Positions 36,601-45,465 of a stretch of 64,000 nucleotides of DNA are shown here, piece by piece (position 1 is the stretch's first letter; each line of letters begins with the position of its first letter). The stretch is taken from the NCBI RefSeq assembly GCF_900182695.1, contig NZ_FXTK01000009.1:62001-126000 (forward strand). Reading direction: 5' to 3'. This DNA is from Paracoccus laeviglucosivorans. GTDB taxonomy: Bacteria; Pseudomonadota; Alphaproteobacteria; Rhodobacterales; Rhodobacteraceae. The translations under genes and the position numbers were made by a program. Under the pieces are notes generated by a model. The model was not told where the DNA came from. It searched no databases and saw only the letters and a list, made by a program, of their open reading frames with translations.

Positions 36601-39246
36601 ATGGCGAGCTGGCAGGCAAAACACCGCGATCCGCTGTTCGACCAGTCCACCCAAGCGGCGCTGGAGCGACGCGGCAAGGAATTGCTGGGTGCGGGGCTGA
36701 TCGTTCTGGGGGTTCTGATCGCGATGATGCTGGTCAGCTATACGCCCGACGATCCCAGCTTCATGTCGGCGACCGACCAGCCTGCGCAGAACTATCTGGG
36801 CAGGCCGGGGGCCTATGTCGCATCGGCGCTGTTCATGATCACCGGGCATGGCACCTGGGTTCTGGTCGTGGGCGGGATTGCCTGGGGCCTGCGCTTCATG
36901 CTGCACCGGGGCGAAGAACGCATCATGCGCGGCATCTTTTTGCCCATCGCGATGGTGCTGGTTTCGCTTTACGCCACATCGCTGACGCCGCCTGCGGGTT
37001 GGACGCAAAGCTTTGGCCTTGGCGGGCATCTGGGCGACATGCTGATGGGCGCGATGCTGTCGATCATGCCGATCAAGGCATCGATCGCGATCAAGGTGCT
37101 GGCGTTGGTCACTGCAGCGGGCGCGCTGGTATTCATGGCCTTTGTGCTGGGCTTCGACAAAAAGGAACTGACCGCCATTCGCCTGTTCCTGCAAAACGGG
37201 CTTAAGACGGCGCGCTGGCTGGCGCTGAACGTGGCAGACAAAGGCGCGCGGCTGTCGTCTGGCGCAGCGCGTGGGGTCAGGGCGCGGGCGGATGCGCGAC
37301 GCGAACGTGTGGCGCAGGCGGGCTCGGCCACCATTCCCGAAGCGTCGGCCCCCAAGCGGCGGATCGTTCCGGCCCTGCCCGACGATTACCCCCCCTCGGA
37401 ACTGGTCGAGCATGAGACGCATTACCCGGACGACGACCAAGCGCCCAGCGACAGCCGGATTTCGGCGCGCATCAACGACGCAATCCAGCATCGCAGCGAG
37501 AAAGCCTCGGTCCTGTCGGCCGTCACCGCGCGCCTGACGGGGGACCGCGCGGCCCCCCGGATCGAGCCGCCGGTGTCGCTGGACGACGATGAGGACGAGG
37601 ATGACACCGATCTGGCGCAGCCGCAGCCCTTTGGCAGCCAAGCCGCGCGCGTGGTGATGCCGCCGCAAAAGCCCGCCCCCACCTCGCGTCAGGCGCGAGC
37701 CGAGGCCGAACCTTCGATGCGGTTCGAGACGGCGCACAGCAATTACGAACACCCGCCGCTGTCGCTGCTGGCCCCTGCCACGCAGGAACGCCAGCAGCTT
37801 TCCCCCGAGGCGCTGACCGAAAACGCCCGGATGCTGGAGGCGGTGCTGGACGATTACGGCGTCAAGGGCCAGATCACCGAGGTCCGCCCCGGTCCAGTCG
37901 TCACGCTTTACGAACTGGAACCCGCGCCGGGTCTGAAGGCCAGCCGCGTGATCGGCCTGTCCGACGACATTGCGCGGTCGATGTCGGCCCTGTCGGCGCG
38001 GGTTTCGACCGTGCCGGGCCGCACGGTCATCGGGATCGAACTGCCCAATGCGCGGCGCGAAAAGGTGGTCTTGCGCGAAATTCTTGCCTCGAAAGCCTAT
38101 GGCGACGGCACGCAACCCCTGCCATTGGCGCTTGGCAAGGACATTGGCGGCGGTCCGGTCGTGGCGAACCTTGCCAAGATGCCCCACCTGCTGATCGCCG
38201 GGACCACCGGCTCGGGCAAGTCGGTCGCGATCAACACCATGATCCTGTCGCTGCTTTACAAGCTGACCCCCGAGGAATGCCGGCTGATCATGATCGACCC
38301 CAAGATGCTGGAGCTGTCGGTCTATGACGGTATCCCGCACCTGCTGTCCCCCGTCGTCACCGACCCCAAAAAGGCGGTCGTCGCCCTGAAATGGGTCGTG
38401 GGCGAGATGGAGGAACGCTATCGCAAGATGTCCAAGATGGGCGTGCGCAACATCGAAGGCTATAACGGCCGCGTCCGCGAGGCGCTGTCCAAGGACGAGA
38501 TGTTCAAGCGCACCGTGCAGACGGGCTTTGACGAAGACACCGGCGAGCCGATCTTCGAGACCGAGGAATTCCAGCCCGAGACCTTCCCCTATATCGTCGT
38601 CATCGTCGATGAGATGGCCGACCTGATGATGGTGGCTGGCAAAGAGATCGAGGCCTGCATCCAGCGCCTTGCGCAGATGGCACGGGCCTCGGGGATCCAC
38701 CTGATCATGGCGACGCAGCGGCCTTCGGTCGATGTGATCACCGGCACGATCAAGGCGAACTTCCCCACCCGGATCAGCTTTCAGGTCACCTCGAAAATCG
38801 ACAGCCGCACCATCCTGGGCGAACAGGGCGCGGAACAGCTGCTGGGTCAGGGCGACATGCTGTATATGGCGGGCGGATCCAAGATCACCCGCGTCCACGG
38901 CCCCTTCGTTTCCGACGAAGAGGTCGAAGAGATCGTGAACCACCTGAAATCCTTCGGCCCGCCGTCCTATATGTCGGGCGTGGTCGAGGGGCCGGACGAC
39001 GAGCGTGCGGATAGCATTGATCAGGTCTTGGGGCTTTCGACGGGCGAAGGCGGCGATGCCGAGCTTTACGATATGGCGGTGGCGATCGTTGCCAAGGACC
39101 GCAAATGTTCGACCAGCTATATCCAGCGGAAACTGGCGATCGGCTACAACAAGGCCGCACGACTGGTCGAGCAGATGGAAGATCAGGGCGTGGTCAGTGC
39201 CGCGAACCATGTCGGCAAGCGCGAGGTGCTGGTCCCCGAGGTGTAA
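36601..39246 (+). CDS. ftsK: DNA translocase FtsK
   Basis: FtsK anchors at the septum and pumps chromosome ends toward the dif site. The 881-residue protein has four N-terminal membrane segments (about residues 28-190). A charged linker with Asp/Glu runs ([10 protein letters not shown]) follows. The hexameric motor has Walker A GTTGSGKS at about 534-541 and Walker [16 protein letters not shown] near 665. The C-terminal gamma winged helix that reads KOPS sites is present ([20 protein letters not shown]). It starts 4 nt after the aminotransferase stop and ends at a strong terminator. Confidence 0.97.
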   Translation: MASWQAKHRDPLFDQSTQAALERRGKELLGAGLIVLGVLIAMMLVSYTPDDPSFMSATDQPAQNYLGRPGAYVASALFMITGHGTWVLVVGGIAWGLRFMLHRGEERIMRGIFLPIAMVLVSLYATSLTPPAGWTQSFGLGGHLGDMLMGAMLSIMPIKASIAIKVLALVTAAGALVFMAFVLGFDKKELTAIRLFLQNGLKTARWLALNVADKGARLSSGAARGVRARADARRERVAQAGSATIPEASAPKRRIVPALPDDYPPSELVEHETHYPDDDQAPSDSRISARINDAIQHRSEKASVLSAVTARLTGDRAAPRIEPPVSLDDDEDEDDTDLAQPQPFGSQAARVVMPPQKPAPTSRQARAEAEPSMRFETAHSNYEHPPLSLLAPATQERQQLSPEALTENARMLEAVLDDYGVKGQITEVRPGPVVTLYELEPAPGLKASRVIGLSDDIARSMSALSARVSTVPGRTVIGIELPNARREKVVLREILASKAYGDGTQPLPLALGKDIGGGPVVANLAKMPHLLIAGTTGSGKSVAINTMILSLLYKLTPEECRLIMIDPKMLELSVYDGIPHLLSPVVTDPKKAVVALKWVVGEMEERYRKMSKMGVRNIEGYNGRVREALSKDEMFKRTVQTGFDEDTGEPIFETEEFQPETFPYIVVIVDEMADLMMVAGKEIEACIQRLAQMARASGIHLIMATQRPSVDVITGTIKANFPTRISFQVTSKIDSRTILGEQGAEQLLGQGDMLYMAGGSKITRVHGPFVSDEEVEEIVNHLKSFGPPSYMSGVVEGPDDERADSIDQVLGLSTGEGGDAELYDMAVAIVAKDRKCSTSYIQRKLAIGYNKAARLVEQMEDQGVVSAANHVGKREVLVPEV

Positions 39247-39262
39247 GACCTGGGCGCAGGCG

Positions 39263-39299
39263 CGAAAAAGGCCGGGGCATCGAGCCCCGGCCTTTTTCG
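39263..39299. terminator. Bidirectional rho-independent terminator between ftsK and the RTX gene
   Basis: A 16-bp perfect stem, arms 39263-39278 and 39284-39299 (AAAAAGGCCGGGGC facing its complement), closes a 5-nt ATCGA loop. The A5 and T5 runs on either side give a U-tract on both strands. It terminates ftsK and the convergent RTX gene. Confidence 0.92.
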
Positions 39300-39318
39300 T
39301 TGTCGCATGGCGGCCGAG

Positions 39319-40974
39319 TCAGGCGAAAATCATGTCATCGGCCAAGGCGTCCAGCGTGGTATTGCGCACCACCAGCCGGTCGCCGCCGCCAAAGTCGAAA
39401 GTCACATTCGCACCCGTCTGCACGGCATGGGCACGAGCCTGCGCGAAATTGGTCACGCCGTCGAAATCCAGCAGGCGGATCGTGTCGATATTGTCCTGAA
39501 AGTCCATAATGGTGTCGAAATCGAAAGCTTCGCGGAACAGGAATACATCCGCGCCGCCGCCACCGACCAATTGGTCCGCCCCTTCGCGACCGGCCAGAAA
39601 GTTGCGCCCGGCATTGCCGATCATCACGTTGCTGCCCGCATTCCCAAAAGCCGAGAATGCCGCGCCGCTCAGCGTCACATGCTCGACCCCGCCATAGATC
39701 GCAACGCGACCCAGATCGATATTGATCGTCGAGATGATGCGGTCGATCCCGTCCCCAGCACCGCCGACGATCCGGTCGCCGGTATTGCCGACATGGTAGA
39801 TGTCATTGCCCGCGCCACCAGTCATCGTATCCGCGCCGGCGCCGCCATCCAGCCTGTCATTGCCCGCGCCACCGTCGAGCGCATCATCGCCAGCGCCCGA
39901 GTTGATGAAGTTCGCCAAGGCGTTGCCGGTCAGCCGGTCATGCCCCCCGCCGGTGACGATGTTTTCGATGCCGTTCAGCTGATCCGCGCCGTGACCCGTC
40001 GATTGCGGGCCGGTCAGTGACAGGTTCACCCAAACCGACCAGTTGCCATCGAACAACACGGTGTCGATCCCGTTGCCGCCGATCAGCGTATCGTGGCCGA
40101 TGCCGCCATTCAGCGTGTCGGCGCCATTTCCACCCTCAATCACGTCATCGCCAGCAGCACCTGCCAGGATGTCGTTACCGTCCAGTCCCCAGATGTGATT
40201 TGCATCGCGATTGCCTGTGATGCGATTGGCCATGGCATTGCCGGTGCCATCAAGCGCCCCAAAGCCTATGAGGTGCAAATCCTCGATGTTGGCTGTCAGT
40301 TGCCAGCTTTGAGAGCTTAGGACAAGGTCACGCCCGCCACCGGGCAGTTCGACGATCGCACCGGCATCCACACCGACATAGGTATCATCGCCGAGCCCTC
40401 CGACAAGCAGGTTTATGCCGGGCCCGCCATCCAAGATGTCGTCACCCGCGCCGCCCACCAGTGTATCCAGTCCGGTACCGCCATATAGCGAATCGTTTCC
40501 CGCTTCGCCGATCAGGCGGTCATCACCTGCGCCGCCGTCGATCGTGTCGTTCCCCCATCCGCCGTTCAGCGTGTCATTGCCAAAGCCGCCATAGATTTCA
40601 TCATGGGCGCCGCGGCGGCCCGTCCACAGATCGTCGTCGTTGAACCCCATGACCAGAAAATCCCCCGACCCGAGAACAACCCGGTCGCCGACCTGAAGAC
40701 CAGCGGGGCTTCCCGACGAAGGGAATGCGCCCAGCTCGAACACCTGACCGATGACGCTGTCCCGCCCGATGGAAATCGCCCCGGTATACCCGCCAAAGAA
40801 ATGGTATGCGCCAGCGAAATCCGACCACGATCCCGTGGATTGATCGTATCGATAAACCTCGTAATAGTCCGGAGAGCCGAGGCCGCTGACGGTCCATTGC
40901 AGACCCCAGACCTGCCCCGCCGCATCAGCACCATCAAGTTGCACATAAGTCCGGGCATCTAGTATCGGGGGCAT
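39319..40974 (-). CDS. RTX-type calcium-binding secreted protein
   Basis: A 551-residue acidic protein with three or four blocks of GGxGxDxxx nonapeptides between about residues 129 and 480 (for example GGFGNDTLNGGWGNDTIDGG). They form a calcium-dependent parallel beta-roll. The C-terminal 70 residues (FDTIMDFQDNIDTIRLLDF, then ADDMIFA) are typical of the uncleaved type I secretion signal. The first 125 residues form a separate domain without a motif known to me (VYRYDQSTGSWSDF, then VGDRVVLGSGDFLVMG). No type I ABC exporter gene lies beside it. TAGGAGA precedes the start. Confidence 0.88.
   Translation of the reverse strand: MPPILDARTYVQLDGADAAGQVWGLQWTVSGLGSPDYYEVYRYDQSTGSWSDFAGAYHFFGGYTGAISIGRDSVIGQVFELGAFPSSGSPAGLQVGDRVVLGSGDFLVMGFNDDDLWTGRRGAHDEIYGGFGNDTLNGGWGNDTIDGGAGDDRLIGEAGNDSLYGGTGLDTLVGGAGDDILDGGPGINLLVGGLGDDTYVGVDAGAIVELPGGGRDLVLSSQSWQLTANIEDLHLIGFGALDGTGNAMANRITGNRDANHIWGLDGNDILAGAAGDDVIEGGNGADTLNGGIGHDTLIGGNGIDTVLFDGNWSVWVNLSLTGPQSTGHGADQLNGIENIVTGGGHDRLTGNALANFINSGAGDDALDGGAGNDRLDGGAGADTMTGGAGNDIYHVGNTGDRIVGGAGDGIDRIISTINIDLGRVAIYGGVEHVTLSGAAFSAFGNAGSNVMIGNAGRNFLAGREGADQLVGGGGADVFLFREAFDFDTIMDFQDNIDTIRLLDFDGVTNFAQARAHAVQTGANVTFDFGGGDRLVVRNTTLDALADDMIFA
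39535..40590 (-). repeat. RTX nonapeptide repeat region
   Basis: Coding repeats of the GGxGxDxxx pattern fall in clusters at residues 129-200, about 270-320, 345-400 and 450-480 of the RTX protein. Less regular linkers separate them. Confidence 0.85.
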
Positions 40975-41086
40975 TGCAAAATCTCCTAAGCGAATATCCG
41001 CCTAGTAGCCGCTGCAATCGATCCTGCAAGCAATCCCACCGCAAGCCCGACAAGCATCGGGACTGCGTTGCAATCAGGGCACGGCC

Positions 41087-42136
41087 TTACTGCCCCGCCG
41101 CGCCCGAACCCTGTTCCACCGTCACCACCACCGACAGGCCCGGCTCAAGATACTCGGCCATCTCCTGTCCCGGATCGATCGAGATGCGGATGGGCAGGCG
41201 TTGGGCGATCTTGGTAAAGTTACCCGTGGCATTCGACGACGACAGCAGGCTGAATTCAGACGCGGTGGCGGGCGAATAGGCCTCGACCCGGCCGGTATAT
41301 TCGCGGTGCTGCATGGCATCGACAGAGAATGTCGCACGGTCACCGACCCGAATGCCATGCAGCTGGGTTTCCTTGAAATTCGCGATCACCCAGACATCCG
41401 GGGACACGTGGCTGACCAGCGCGGTGCCTGCGGTAACGTATTGGCCAACGCGCACGCCCACCTGACCCAACCGCCCGTCCGAAGGGGCGCGGATCACCGT
41501 GTTCGACAGGTCGATCTGCGCCAGTTCCACCGCCGCCTTGGCCGAGGCAATGTCGGCACGTTTCGCGGCCAGCCCGACCTCGGCCCCATTGACGGATTCG
41601 CGCGCGACAGCGATGGCGCTTTCGGCCTGCACGACGCCGGCTTCGGCCTGACGCAAGGACAGTTCGCTTTCATCGGTGGTGCTTTGGGCGGTCACGCCCC
41701 GCGAACGCAGCGCGCTGGCACGGTTCCAGTTCGACTCGGCCGTGGCGCGGGCGGCTTGGGTCGCGCGCAGCTCTGCCTCGGCCGACTGGACCTGCGCCTG
41801 GGCAGAATGGACGCTTTGTTCCTGAATTTTCAACGCGGCTTCGGCGCTGGCCTGCGCCGCCTGCGCCTGGGCCAGTTTCTGGCGATATTGGCGGTCGTCG
41901 ATTTCCGCAATGACCTGCCCCGCTGTCACCGTGTCGAAATCATGCACATCGACCTTGGCGACATAGCCCGAAAGCTGCGGCGCAAGCGTGGTCAGGCGCC
42001 CCCGGACATAGGCGTTTTCCGTGGTCGGATGCGTCGTCTGGAACGGCGGCAGATGCCAGGCGTAAAGCACGATCAACAGACCGGCGAGACCGGCAAGGAC
42101 GGCGATGATGGTCGGGATGATGTGACTTTTGCTCAT
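41087..42136 (-). CDS. EmrA-like HlyD family efflux adaptor
   Basis: The 349-residue protein has an N-terminal membrane anchor (IIPTIIAVLAGLAGLLIVLYAW). The lipoyl half sites YVRGRLTTLAPQLSGYVAKV and IRAPSDGRLGQVGVRVGQYV flank a long Ala/Gln coiled hairpin (about residues 85-210). This is the EmrA arrangement of MFS-type tripartite efflux pumps. The ATG at 42136 overlaps the emrB-like stop (ATGA). A longer frame from 42226 would lie inside that gene and is rejected. No outer-membrane channel gene is adjacent. Confidence 0.9.
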   Translation of the reverse strand: MSKSHIIPTIIAVLAGLAGLLIVLYAWHLPPFQTTHPTTENAYVRGRLTTLAPQLSGYVAKVDVHDFDTVTAGQVIAEIDDRQYRQKLAQAQAAQASAEAALKIQEQSVHSAQAQVQSAEAELRATQAARATAESNWNRASALRSRGVTAQSTTDESELSLRQAEAGVVQAESAIAVARESVNGAEVGLAAKRADIASAKAAVELAQIDLSNTVIRAPSDGRLGQVGVRVGQYVTAGTALVSHVSPDVWVIANFKETQLHGIRVGDRATFSVDAMQHREYTGRVEAYSPATASEFSLLSSSNATGNFTKIAQRLPIRISIDPGQEMAEYLEPGLSVVVTVEQGSGAAGQ

Positions 42137-43809
42137 GGCTGCGGCTCGGGCGAGGAGGGGAGGGATGTGCGGTTCAGGAAACGTGCGGCCAGCCAGTCGC
42201 GCCACAGATGCAGCAACAATGCGCACAGGGCGGTGACGGCCACGACGAAAGTGGCGAAATAGGCGTCGTTATAGGCCATGACATAGGCCTGATTGGAAAC
42301 GTCCTGCGCGATCAGCGAAACCGCCTGCGCCTGACGCTGGACCGGATCGATGATCTGGGATGCCAGCGCCGTGGCGCGCAGGGCGATTTCATGCGTCACC
42401 ACCGGATCGGCGGCGGTCAGATCCTCGCGCAGGACCTGCAGATGAAGCGCCTGACGATGGTTGATGATGGTCGAGAAAATCCCCGACCCCGCCGCACCGC
42501 CAAGGCTTTGCGTGGCCAGAAAGATCACGATGAAGCTTAGCAGATAGTTCGGCCCCCGTGCCAATGCGGCCATCAGCCCGCGCATCATCGCAGGCGCCAT
42601 GAAGATCGACCCGGCAAATGCGATCATCGCCTGGCTCAGGTAAAGTTGCTCGGGGCGTGTATCCAGCGTGGAATGGCTGTCCATCCAGGCGCCCGCCGCA
42701 ATCAGGATCAGAGCGACGATGTGGAATTGCGGCACCCGCTCGGGCTTCATGAACGGGATCAGGGCCAGACCGCCAAGGATCGTCGCGACCGAGATGATCG
42801 CGAAAAGCGGGACAAGCTGGCCCTGCGTGATGCCCAGCACCTGAAACATGCGCGGCGCACCGCTGCTTTGTTCCGACAGCACCAGCCGGAACAGCAGCAG
42901 CGTGATCGTCAGGTGCAGCATGGCGGGGCTGACCAGCCAGCGGATGTCCAGAAGCGGCGTCTTGCGGTGCAGCTCGATCACGACGGCACAGGTCAGGGTG
43001 ATGACCGACAGGGCCAGCACCCAGCCTAGCCAGGCCACCTCGGTCCACCAATAGATCGAGCCCATGACGAAGCCCACTGTCAGCCCGCCAAAGCCGATGG
43101 CGATCAAGCCCCAGCTGACCAGATCAAGCGGCGCGATGGCCTTGACGCGCGGCGGCGATTTCAGCGGGAACAGATAGACCAGCGCCAGCGACACCGCGGC
43201 CATGCCCAGCGTCATCACATGCAGCCCGAACCAGCCCTGATCCCCCATCAGCGTGGGCGAGATGACCCGCGCCAGCAGCGGCCCGACCGAGATGGTGGAC
43301 AGCACCAAAGGCAGGCCAAGCCGCATCTTCCACGCAGGCGGCAGCGGCTCCAGCATATAAAGGAACGACAGCGTGGACAGCGGGGCCGACGCCATACCCG
43401 CGAAAAACTGCACAAGGATGGCCGAGCGCAGGTCAAGGATCGCAAAGGACAGGATCGCCACGAGCAGATAAAGCACGATGGCGACTTCAGCAAAGCGGCG
43501 CAGGCCGTATTGCGCGCGGATTTTCATCAATAGCAGCGTCAGCGACGCGCGGGGGATCAGGTAAGCTGCCAGCAGCCAGCTGGCCTGCGTCTGCGTGGCG
43601 CCCAGATCCCCGGCGATCTGCGGGATATTGGTCGAAACGAAGCCCTGCGCGATGCCTTGCGTCAGCCCGATGATCAACGAGGCCGAGACATAGGCGATGC
43701 TGCGCGGAAGCGACATCGGCTCGAACGGGGGTTGGCTTGGTGCCTGGGGTGGTGGCGCAGGTTCGGGCGGCTGGTCCGCCGCTTGCGCCGCTGGGGCCGC
43801 GTCGCTCAT
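42133..43809 (-). CDS. EmrB-like DHA2 family MFS drug transporter
   Basis: The 558-residue permease has about fourteen hydrophobic segments. A Pro-rich cytoplasmic N-terminus (about 30 residues) precedes the first helix (YVSASLIIGLTQGIAQGFV). The DHA2 opening NIPQIAGDLGATQTQASWLLAAYLI is characteristic. With the EmrA-like adaptor and an outer-membrane channel it would export hydrophobic drugs or acids. It lies between marR and emrA with ATGA overlaps on both sides, so it forms a three-gene operon. Confidence 0.92.
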   Translation of the reverse strand: MSDAAPAAQAADQPPEPAPPPQAPSQPPFEPMSLPRSIAYVSASLIIGLTQGIAQGFVSTNIPQIAGDLGATQTQASWLLAAYLIPRASLTLLLMKIRAQYGLRRFAEVAIVLYLLVAILSFAILDLRSAILVQFFAGMASAPLSTLSFLYMLEPLPPAWKMRLGLPLVLSTISVGPLLARVISPTLMGDQGWFGLHVMTLGMAAVSLALVYLFPLKSPPRVKAIAPLDLVSWGLIAIGFGGLTVGFVMGSIYWWTEVAWLGWVLALSVITLTCAVVIELHRKTPLLDIRWLVSPAMLHLTITLLLFRLVLSEQSSGAPRMFQVLGITQGQLVPLFAIISVATILGGLALIPFMKPERVPQFHIVALILIAAGAWMDSHSTLDTRPEQLYLSQAMIAFAGSIFMAPAMMRGLMAALARGPNYLLSFIVIFLATQSLGGAAGSGIFSTIINHRQALHLQVLREDLTAADPVVTHEIALRATALASQIIDPVQRQAQAVSLIAQDVSNQAYVMAYNDAYFATFVVAVTALCALLLHLWRDWLAARFLNRTSLPSSPEPQP

Positions 43810-44237
43810 GCCTGACGCATCCTTTCGGCGTTCAGCGTCATCTGCTCCAGCACGCGGCGGGTGGCGGCCAGATCGTCGGGCGCGACGCCTTCGATAAGGG
43901 CCTGCTCGACCTCGCCACGGAAACGCAGCAGCGGCTCGATCCGGGTGGTGTCGGTCAGGAATACGGCATGTTTGCGCGCATCGCTTTGCAGCGGGCGGCG
44001 TTCTGCCAGACCTTGGCCCTCCAGGGCATCCAGCAGGCGTTTCAGCGTCGGCGTCTCGATCTCCAGCGCCTGGGCCAGTTCGGACTGGCTGGCACCGGGA
44101 TTGCGACCGATGGTTGTCAAAAGCCGCGCGCGGGCGAAAGTCAGATCGACCTGCTTCACGCGCAGATCGAAAGCGGCACGGATCGCCCGCGTCAGCGACA
44201 GGATTTCATCGAACAAAGTCACGGGACGGTCCGCCAT
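43806..44237 (-). CDS. MarR family transcriptional regulator
   Basis: The 143-residue protein has the MarR winged helix-turn-helix: LTFARARLLTTIGRNPGAS, QSELAQALEIETPTLKRLL and the wing DARKHAVFLTD. It is the first gene of the marR-emrB-emrA operon and very probably represses it in the absence of an effector, as EmrR does. Two near-identical palindromes end 8 bp upstream of its ATG. Any transcript from a promoter inside them would have a very short leader. Confidence 0.92.
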   Translation of the reverse strand: MADRPVTLFDEILSLTRAIRAAFDLRVKQVDLTFARARLLTTIGRNPGASQSELAQALEIETPTLKRLLDALEGQGLAERRPLQSDARKHAVFLTDTTRIEPLLRFRGEVEQALIEGVAPDDLAATRRVLEQMTLNAERMRQA

Positions 44238-44244
44238 GGTTACG

Positions 44245-44277
44245 TTAGCTTGCTAATGGATTTCGTTAGCTAGCTAA
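44245..44277. promoter_or_regulatory. Tandem palindromic operators of the marR-emrBA operon
   Basis: TTAGCTTGCTAA (44245-44256) and TTAGCTAGCTAA (44266-44277) differ at one base. The second is a perfect palindrome. Their centres are 21 bp apart, two helical turns, so two repressor dimers would sit on one face of the DNA. They lie directly before marR. They are almost certainly its autoregulatory site, by position. Confidence 0.75.
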
Positions 44278-44309
44278 TGTGACCCATGGCGAAGGTCAAG
44301 CCCCTTGGG

Positions 44310-44708
44310 TCAGGGTTGCAAGGGGATACGGGCGATCACCTTGATTTCGAAATCGAAGCCCGCAAGCCATGTCACCCCCACTGCCGTCCAGTTCGGCAGG
44401 GGTTCCTGCGCAAAGAAGCGGCTTTTCACCTCAAGAACCGCTGGCAACTGGGTTTGCGGGTCGGTGTGAAAACTGGTCACGTCGATGATGTCATCGAAAT
44501 CGCAGCCCGCTGCGGCCAGCACCGCGCGCAGGTTTTCAAAGGCCAGTTCGACCTGACCGGCAAATTCTGGCTCGGGCGAGCCATCCTTGCGGCTGCCCAC
44601 CTGCCCCGACACGAACAGCAAATCGCCCGAGCGGATGGCGGCGGAATAGCCGTGCTGCCGGTAAAGCGCATGGCGGTCGGCGGGGAATACGGCTTCGCGT
44701 TTGGTCAT
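44310..44708 (-). CDS. Rid family (RidA-like) protein lacking the catalytic arginine
   Basis: The 132-residue YjgF/Rid-fold protein has the family landmarks GDLLFVSGQVGS, VELAFENLRAVLAAAGCDFDDI and PNWTAVGVTWLAG. In true RidA imine deaminases the last motif reads V-A-R-L-P with an essential Arg. Here the aligned residue is W114, so 2-aminoacrylate deamination is unlikely. It probably belongs to one of the Rid4-7 type subgroups of unknown substrate. It is divergent from a TetR gene, with three shared palindromes between them, so it is a likely target of that regulator. Confidence 0.85.
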   Translation of the reverse strand: MTKREAVFPADRHALYRQHGYSAAIRSGDLLFVSGQVGSRKDGSPEPEFAGQVELAFENLRAVLAAAGCDFDDIIDVTSFHTDPQTQLPAVLEVKSRFFAQEPLPNWTAVGVTWLAGFDFEIKVIARIPLQP

Positions 44709-44777
44709 CTTGATACTTTCGTTTGGTGGATCGCGACGGGGTGTGGGGCTGTTCAGCCGCTGCTTTCCGTTTTATAT

Positions 44778-44839
44778 ACATCGCGTATGTGAAGCATCGC
44801 AGATACGGCCCGTATGTCAACCCACATACGATTCGTATG
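44778..44839. promoter_or_regulatory. Three tandem palindromic operators between ridA-like and tetR genes
   Basis: Site A is ACATCGCGTATGT (44778-44790, imperfect). Site B is ATACGGCCCGTAT (44803-44815). Site C is CATACGATTCGTATG (44825-44839, perfect). All fit CATACG-n-CGTATG, with centres 25 and 23 bp apart. A perfect TTGACA -35 hexamer for the leftward ridA-like gene (44820-44815, minus strand) abuts site B. Control of both divergent genes by the TetR protein is inferred. Confidence 0.72.
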
Positions 44840-44853
44840 CGAAAGGAATTGCC

Positions 44854-45450
44854 ATGACCCCCAGAAAGCGTGTCGAAACGATGGAGGAAAACCGCGCCCG
44901 GCTGATCACTGCCGCGCGCAGGGCCTTTGCGGAAAAGGGTTATGCCAATGCCTCGATGGACGATCTGACGGCGGCGGCGGGGCTGACGCGCGGCGCGCTG
45001 TATCACAGTTTCGGGGACAAGCGCGGCTTGCTGGCGGCGGTGGTCAACCAGATCGACGAAGAAATGGCCGCGCGCGCGCAGGCCATTGGCGACAGAATCG
45101 ACGATGAATGGGAAGCGCTGATGGCAGTCGGCGCGGCCTATATCGAACTGGCGCTTGAGCCGGAAATCCAGCGCATCGTGCTGCTGGATGGCCCCGCCTT
45201 TCTGGGCGATCCGCTGCAATGGCCCAGCCAGAACAGTTGCCTGCAATCGACACAAACATCGGTGCGGCGGATGGTGGCGCAGGGCGTCATGGCGCCCGTA
45301 GATCCCGAGGCGGCGGCGCGGCTGATGAATGGCGCGGCTCTGAACGCGGCGCTTTGGGTCGCGGCCAGCGATGATCCGCAGGCGGTGCTGCAAAGGGCGA
45401 TTGATGCGTTTCGCCTGCTGTCGCGCGGGCTGCTGGCGCGGCCGGGCTGA
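44854..45450 (+). CDS. TetR/AcrR family transcriptional regulator
   Basis: The 198-residue repressor has an N-terminal TetR helix-turn-helix at about residues 15-60 (AAGLTRGALYHSFGDKRGLL). A C-terminal helical ligand domain of the TetR_C type follows (ALEPEIQRIVLLDGPAFLGD). The ATG at 44854 follows AAAGGAA. It lies 15 bp downstream of the last of three palindromes that it probably binds, so it is likely autoregulated. The divergent ridA-like gene is the other candidate target. It ends 15 bp from the tamB stop. Confidence 0.92.
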   Translation: MTPRKRVETMEENRARLITAARRAFAEKGYANASMDDLTAAAGLTRGALYHSFGDKRGLLAAVVNQIDEEMAARAQAIGDRIDDEWEALMAVGAAYIELALEPEIQRIVLLDGPAFLGDPLQWPSQNSCLQSTQTSVRRMVAQGVMAPVDPEAAARLMNGAALNAALWVAASDDPQAVLQRAIDAFRLLSRGLLARPG

Positions 45451-45465
45451 CGCCCGACCGATCCG

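Noticed and set aside
36244-39210. Very long open frame on the minus strand opposite ftsK (988 codons)
   Set aside because: High G+C and codon bias of ftsK leave few stops on the other strand. The translation is rich in His, Gln and Arg without any family motif, while the plus strand encodes a complete FtsK.
39319-42226. The EmrA-like adaptor as part of a type I exporter for the RTX protein
   Set aside because: The adaptor is coupled to a DHA2-type MFS permease and a MarR regulator, not to an ABC exporter. The RTX gene also has its own 112-bp upstream gap.
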